64,000 bases of DNA from Nonomuraea maritima (GTDB taxonomy: Bacteria; Actinomycetota; Actinomycetes; Streptosporangiales; Streptosporangiaceae): the NCBI RefSeq assembly GCF_900100395.1, contig NZ_FNFB01000016.1, positions 62,001 through 126,000 on the forward strand. The letters are read 5' to 3'. This document shows positions 60,705 to 64,000 of the stretch, piece after piece. The notes under the pieces were generated by a model. The model was not told where the DNA came from. It ran no database searches and worked only from the letters and a program-made list of their open reading frames with translations. The position numbers and the translations under genes are program-made. Position 1 is the stretch's first letter, and each line of letters begins with the position of its first letter.

Positions 60705-60740
60705 CGCCTGGCACGCTCGCGTTCGCGCGCGTGCCAGGCG
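60705..60740. terminator. Bidirectional terminator between aspS and the MFS gene
   Basis: CGCCTGGCACGC (60705-60716) and GCGTGCCAGGCG (60729-60740) form a perfect 12-bp stem with a 12-nt loop in the 130-bp gap between convergent genes. Confidence 0.75.
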
Positions 60741-60778
60741 GGTTCGGGCTGTGCCTTCTCTCGTCGGCACGCCGGAGG

Positions 60779-62569
60779 TCAGCGCCCGGTCAGCTCGCGG
60801 CGGACGCGCTGCTCGCGGCGCGGCACGAGCAGCGCGACCGCCGCGCCCACCACACAGACCACGGACGTGACGAGGAACATCTCGGTGTACTCGGTGTGCA
60901 GCGCCGCCCGCACCTGCGCGGTGTAGTCGGCGAGCCGCCGCTGGAAGGTGTCCGGGTCGACGCCGAACGGCAGCGGCGTGTCGAGGTCGGCCGTCAGCGA
61001 CTGGAACCGGTGGAAGCCCCACGCGGACACGGCGGCGATGCCGATCAGCATGCCCATCATCCGGGCCACCACGACGGCCGCCGAGGCCACGCCGTGCTGC
61101 GCGGCCGTGCTCGCCCGCAGCACGGCGGCGGAGACCGGCGCGATCACCAGGCCGAGCCCGAGCCCGGCGACGATCAGGTCACGGTCGAGGGTCGTGCCCG
61201 CGCCGGCCAGATCGAGCGGCCAGCGGCTCATCAGCGTGTAACCGGCCGCCGCCACGACCATGCCCGCCACGGCCACGTACCGGTCGCCCAGCCGGCGGGC
61301 CAGCACGCCGCCCAGCAGTGCGCTCACCGTCAGAGCGGCGAGGAAACGCGCGAGGAACAGCGCCGCGTCGAGCTCGTCCAGGCCGAGCAGGGTCTGGGCG
61401 GTGAGCGGGACGAACACCATGGTGACGAGCAGCGCCGCGCCGGTCAGGAAGCTCACGGCGAGGGTGGCGAGCAGCGGGATCTTGGGAAGGCCGGTGAGGT
61501 CGAGGAGCCGTACCGGGGAGCGGATCTCCCACCGGACGAACCCACCCGCCGCCACCAGGCCCGCCGCGATGAGCGGCATCCCCCATGGCGGCAGAACCGC
61601 GTGCGCCGGGTCGGGGTTGTACAACCCGACCACCAGCAACCCGAGCGCCACCGCCAACAACACCCCACCCACCACATCAACCCGCCGCGGCCCGCCCCGC
61701 ACCTCGTCGCCGGGACGCCGATCGGCAGCACGGACCTCTCCGGACGTGCGGGTGTCTTCCGCGGTGGGAGTGGGGACGTTCTCCGCTCCTGCCACGGCCT
61801 CTGTGGGGATCGCGGTGGGGACGGTGTTCTTCAGCGTGGGGCCGCCCTCTGTGGTGGCCGCGGCATCTGCTGGAACTGTTGTGGAGGTGGCCGCTTTCGT
61901 GGGGAGGGCGGGGCTGGTCGGGGTGGTGGGACGCGGGTCGCCCTCAGATGGTCGGGGGGTGGGGCGGAGGCGGGGTGGTGGGGGGAGGGTGAGGTGGATG
62001 GCGACGGCGGTCAGGGCGGTCAGGGGGAGGTTGATCCAGAAGATGGTGTGCCAGCCGCCGAGCTCCACCCCTGCCACCACCGTGCTCGGTGTCAGCGCCA
62101 GCAGGCCGCCGTACAGGGGGCCGAGGGCGCTGCCGAGTTCCTGGGCCGCGCCCACCGCGCCGAGCGCCACCGGGCGGTCCGTCTCGTCCCACAGGTCGCC
62201 GATGAGCGCCATCGTGATCGGCAGCAGCGCGCCTCCGGCGACCCCCTGCACGGTACGCCCGGCCACCACCATCAGCTCACCGGCGGCCAGCGCCGTCAGC
62301 ACCGAGCCGAGCGCGAACACCGCCAGGCAGGCGTGGATGAGCGGACGCCGGCCGTACCGGTCGGACAGCTGGCCGAGCAGCGGCATCGCGGCGACGTACC
62401 CGAGCAGGAAACCCGTGACGATCGGGGTGGCCCGCTCGAGGCGGTTGAGCGGGATGCCGACGTCGGCGGCGACGGCGGCGAGGACGGTCACCACCACGTA
62501 CGCGTCGAGCGCGGCGAGCAGCACCACGGCGCCGCCCGCGGCGAGCACGACGCGGCGGGCGCGCCTCAT
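60779..62569 (-). CDS. MFS transporter, P55 (Rv1410c)-like, with long central insert
   Basis: 596 residues, about 12-14 membrane helices. The N-terminal half has LDAYVVVTVLAAVAADVGIP, LSDRYGRRPLI (motif A) and QGVAGGALLPITMALIGDLW. A hydrophilic Pro/Thr/Ala-rich insert of about 95 residues (200-295) separates the halves. ATG overlaps the stop of the LprG-like lipoprotein gene (ATGA). The lipoprotein-MFS pair matches lprG-Rv1410c of mycobacteria, which moves lipids to the outer envelope and confers drug tolerance. Here the cargo is unknown. Confidence 0.83.
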   Translation of the reverse strand: MRRARRVVLAAGGAVVLLAALDAYVVVTVLAAVAADVGIPLNRLERATPIVTGFLLGYVAAMPLLGQLSDRYGRRPLIHACLAVFALGSVLTALAAGELMVVAGRTVQGVAGGALLPITMALIGDLWDETDRPVALGAVGAAQELGSALGPLYGGLLALTPSTVVAGVELGGWHTIFWINLPLTALTAVAIHLTLPPPPRLRPTPRPSEGDPRPTTPTSPALPTKAATSTTVPADAAATTEGGPTLKNTVPTAIPTEAVAGAENVPTPTAEDTRTSGEVRAADRRPGDEVRGGPRRVDVVGGVLLAVALGLLVVGLYNPDPAHAVLPPWGMPLIAAGLVAAGGFVRWEIRSPVRLLDLTGLPKIPLLATLAVSFLTGAALLVTMVFVPLTAQTLLGLDELDAALFLARFLAALTVSALLGGVLARRLGDRYVAVAGMVVAAAGYTLMSRWPLDLAGAGTTLDRDLIVAGLGLGLVIAPVSAAVLRASTAAQHGVASAAVVVARMMGMLIGIAAVSAWGFHRFQSLTADLDTPLPFGVDPDTFQRRLADYTAQVRAALHTEYTEMFLVTSVVCVVGAAVALLVPRREQRVRRELTGR

Positions 62570-63219
62570 CCGGCGGCGGGCGGCGTGATCGTGATCGGCG
62601 CGTCGTAGTCGCTGAAGGACACCGTCACCGTGCCGCCCTGCAGCGGGACGCCGGCCTTGCTGAGCCGGCTGGTGGCCCGGTCGATCCAGACCGTGCCGGT
62701 GACGCCCTGCGTGACGCCGGGGACGATCTGGCCGAGCACCTGGCCGGAGAAGGTGGCGGCGACCCGGTAGGCGTCACCGTCGACGGCCTCGACCTTCGGA
62801 TCGGTGGCCGAGGCGAGCAGCTGCGCGATGCCCTTGGTCGGCTTGAGGATCACCGAGGGGTCGTAGAGCTGCGCGAGCTGCTCACGGGTCATCTTCTGGT
62901 AGCCGCCGGTCGGGCCCTTGAAGTGGACGGTGTCGCCGACCAGGGTGAAGGAGACCTCCTGCAGCGTGCCCAGCACGTCGAGGGTGATGGTGCCGTCGGC
63001 GTCGCCCGCGGCGGTGAGCCTGCCGTCGGCCGTACGGACGGGAACGTTCGGCTTGCCTTCGGTCGTGATCGAGAAACCGGCGGTCTTGACGGTCTTCATG
63101 GCCTCGGCGGCCTTGGTCATCAGCTCAGGCCCCGAGGGCAGCTCAGCCCCGGCGCCGCCGCCGGACGAGCACGCCGCCGTCAGCGCGAGAACTGCCACGA
63201 TCATGAGCTTTCTGAGCAT
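62566..63219 (-). CDS. LprG/LppX-family lipoprotein
   Basis: 217 residues. Signal peptide with lipobox LTAAC (lipidation at Cys17), then an LppX_LprAFG half-barrel with GFSITTEGKPNV, VSFTLVGDTVHFKGP, and DPSVILKPTKGIAQLLASAT. Family members hold lipids in a hydrophobic cavity. First gene of the two-gene operon with the MFS transporter; the pair is conserved in mycobacteria, and its presence here indicates use without a mycolate outer membrane. Confidence 0.87.
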   Translation of the reverse strand: MLRKLMIVAVLALTAACSSGGGAGAELPSGPELMTKAAEAMKTVKTAGFSITTEGKPNVPVRTADGRLTAAGDADGTITLDVLGTLQEVSFTLVGDTVHFKGPTGGYQKMTREQLAQLYDPSVILKPTKGIAQLLASATDPKVEAVDGDAYRVAATFSGQVLGQIVPGVTQGVTGTVWIDRATSRLSKAGVPLQGGTVTVSFSDYDAPITITPPAAG

Positions 63220-63279
63220 GAGCGGATCGTAGCGACCACCACCGACCGTCCGCGCGGCGTGGACGATATCGGTTGGGTG

Positions 63280-63738
63280 TCAGCGCAGCTTCTTCAGGTG
63301 GTCGACGATCGGCGCGTACCAGGTCTCGATGGCGGCGAGCTGCTCGTCGGTCAGCCGGTCGACGAAGTGCTCGCGGACGCTGAGCACGTGGGACGGCGCC
63401 ACCCGCTGGATCGTCTCCCAGCCCTCGTCGGTCAGCACCGCGAAGGTGCCGCGCCGGTCGTCGCGGCAGTCCTCGCGCCGCACCAGCCCCTTGGCCTCCA
63501 TCCGGGAGATCTGGTGGGACAGGCGGCTGCGCGACTGGATGGTGGCGTCGGCCAGGTCGCTCATCCGCATGCGGCGATCGGGGCTCTCTGACAGGTTGAC
63601 GAGGATTTCGTAGTCGTTCAGCGACAGAGAGTATTCCTGCAGCTCGCGGTCGAGCCGATGGAGCAGCAGTTTGTTCAGCGCCAGATGCGTACGCCAGGCA
63701 CGCTGCTCGGCGGGAGATAGCCAGTGAGGCGCGCTCAT
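63280..63738 (-). CDS. MarR-family regulator
   Basis: 152 residues from the ATG at 63738 (MSAPHWLSPAEQRAW); a longer frame would run into the divergent gene. The winged helix is MRMSDLADATIQSRSRLSHQ with ISRMEAKGLVRREDCRDDRR. A -10 box TAGATT (minus strand, 63746-63751) is 7 nt upstream, so the transcript is leaderless. Divergent from a cation-efflux gene with a shared operator. Confidence 0.92.
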   Translation of the reverse strand: MSAPHWLSPAEQRAWRTHLALNKLLLHRLDRELQEYSLSLNDYEILVNLSESPDRRMRMSDLADATIQSRSRLSHQISRMEAKGLVRREDCRDDRRGTFAVLTDEGWETIQRVAPSHVLSVREHFVDRLTDEQLAAIETWYAPIVDHLKKLR

Positions 63739-63745
63739 GATCCCC

Positions 63746-63772
63746 AATCTAGCGCACGTAGAGTGATGCGCT
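63746..63772. promoter_or_regulatory. Overlapping divergent leaderless promoters with MarR operator
   Basis: The gap between the two start codons is only 34 bp. It holds the marR -10 TAGATT (minus strand, 63746-63751), the efflux-gene -10 TAGAGT (63759-63764, 8 nt before its ATG), and the inverted repeat AGCGCA (63751-63756) / TGCGCT (63767-63772) with a 10-bp spacer. A MarR dimer bound here would block both promoters. Confidence 0.7.
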
Positions 63773-64000
63773 ATGGAGGGCAAGTCGGGAGAAAGCCTGG
63801 CCACCGTGCTCGTGGCCGGTGCGGCGAACCTCGTCATCGCCCTCGCCAAACTCTTCGCGGGCCTCGTCAGCGGCTCGGCGGCGATGCTGTCGGAGGCGGC
63901 CCACTCGGCCGCCGACACGGTGACCGAGCTCCTCCTGCTCGTGGCGGTACGCCGCGCGGCCCGGCCCGCCGACCGCCGCCACCCGTTCGGCCACGGCAAG
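63773..64000 (+). CDS. Cation diffusion facilitator transporter (partial, N-terminus)
   Basis: 76 residues before the window ends. ATG 63773. The first two membrane helices are visible (VLVAGAANLVIALAKLFAGL; SGSAAMLSEAAHSAADTVTE) with the CDF metal-site HSAAD motif (His and Asp), then RPADRRHPFGHGK, a conserved CDF loop. It would export divalent metal such as Zn or Fe by proton antiport. It shares its promoter region with marR. Confidence 0.87.
   Translation, partial: MEGKSGESLATVLVAGAANLVIALAKLFAGLVSGSAAMLSEAAHSAADTVTELLLLVAVRRAARPADRRHPFGHGK

Overview
The window is 64 kb of very GC-rich, gene-dense DNA from an actinobacterium. It carries the actinobacterial chromosomal core block pyrG - NUDIX - xerD - parA - scpA - scpB - rluB - aroH - tyrA, then cmk - der. 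GTG starts and 4-bp start/stop overlaps are common. Many genes have a TAnnnT -10 box only 6-8 nt before the start codon, which is the pattern of leaderless transcripts. A Streptosporangiales-type soil actinomycete (Nonomuraea-like) is the best guess; this is inference from gene order and style, not from an alignment.

Left part (1-18.6 kb) is ordinary accessory chromosome: a Spo0M-like gene with two SPFH genes (minus strand); an ABC exporter with an XRE regulator; uvrB; a PepSY lipoprotein; a PadR/hydrolase divergent pair; a RIO-type kinase; a zinc-ribbon protein; Uma2; an SDR; DUF4126; a choline-kinase-like protein; and an FAD/GcvT demethylating dehydrogenase with a GntR regulator. A perfect HutC-type operator lies in front of that dehydrogenase.

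Centre (18.7-40.0 kb) is the most interesting region: a large RiPP biosynthetic cluster. It has four precursor peptides with nitrile-hydratase-type (NHLP) leaders, a LanM-type dehydratase whose cyclase domain has lost the zinc-ligand motifs, a YcaO azoline synthetase fused to its leader-binding partner, a SagB-type azoline dehydrogenase, an NHLM-type export set (HlyD-like protein plus two ABC proteins, one with a C39 peptidase), a secreted serine hydrolase, a second ABC exporter, two NarL-type two-component systems and a truncated kinase-like protein. Two precursors, one at each edge of the biosynthetic block, have Ser/Thr-rich cores without cysteine. With a LanM that probably dehydrates but does not cyclise, plus YcaO/SagB, the expected product is a linear peptide with dehydroamino acids and (methyl)oxazoles. 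Two further precursors carry cysteines and could give thiazoles or thioethers.

Right part (40-64 kb): a flavin oxidoreductase, an acetyltransferase, a low-complexity secreted protein, a gene-poor 0.9-kb gap, the pyrG-to-tyrA and cmk-der core block interrupted by a glycosyltransferase-DUF2795 fusion and a TetR/carotenoid-oxygenase pair, then a T-box riboswitch with an Asp (GAC) specifier controlling an archaeal-type aspartyl-tRNA synthetase, an LprG-like lipoprotein/P55-like MFS operon, and a MarR gene divergent from a cation-efflux gene cut by the window edge.
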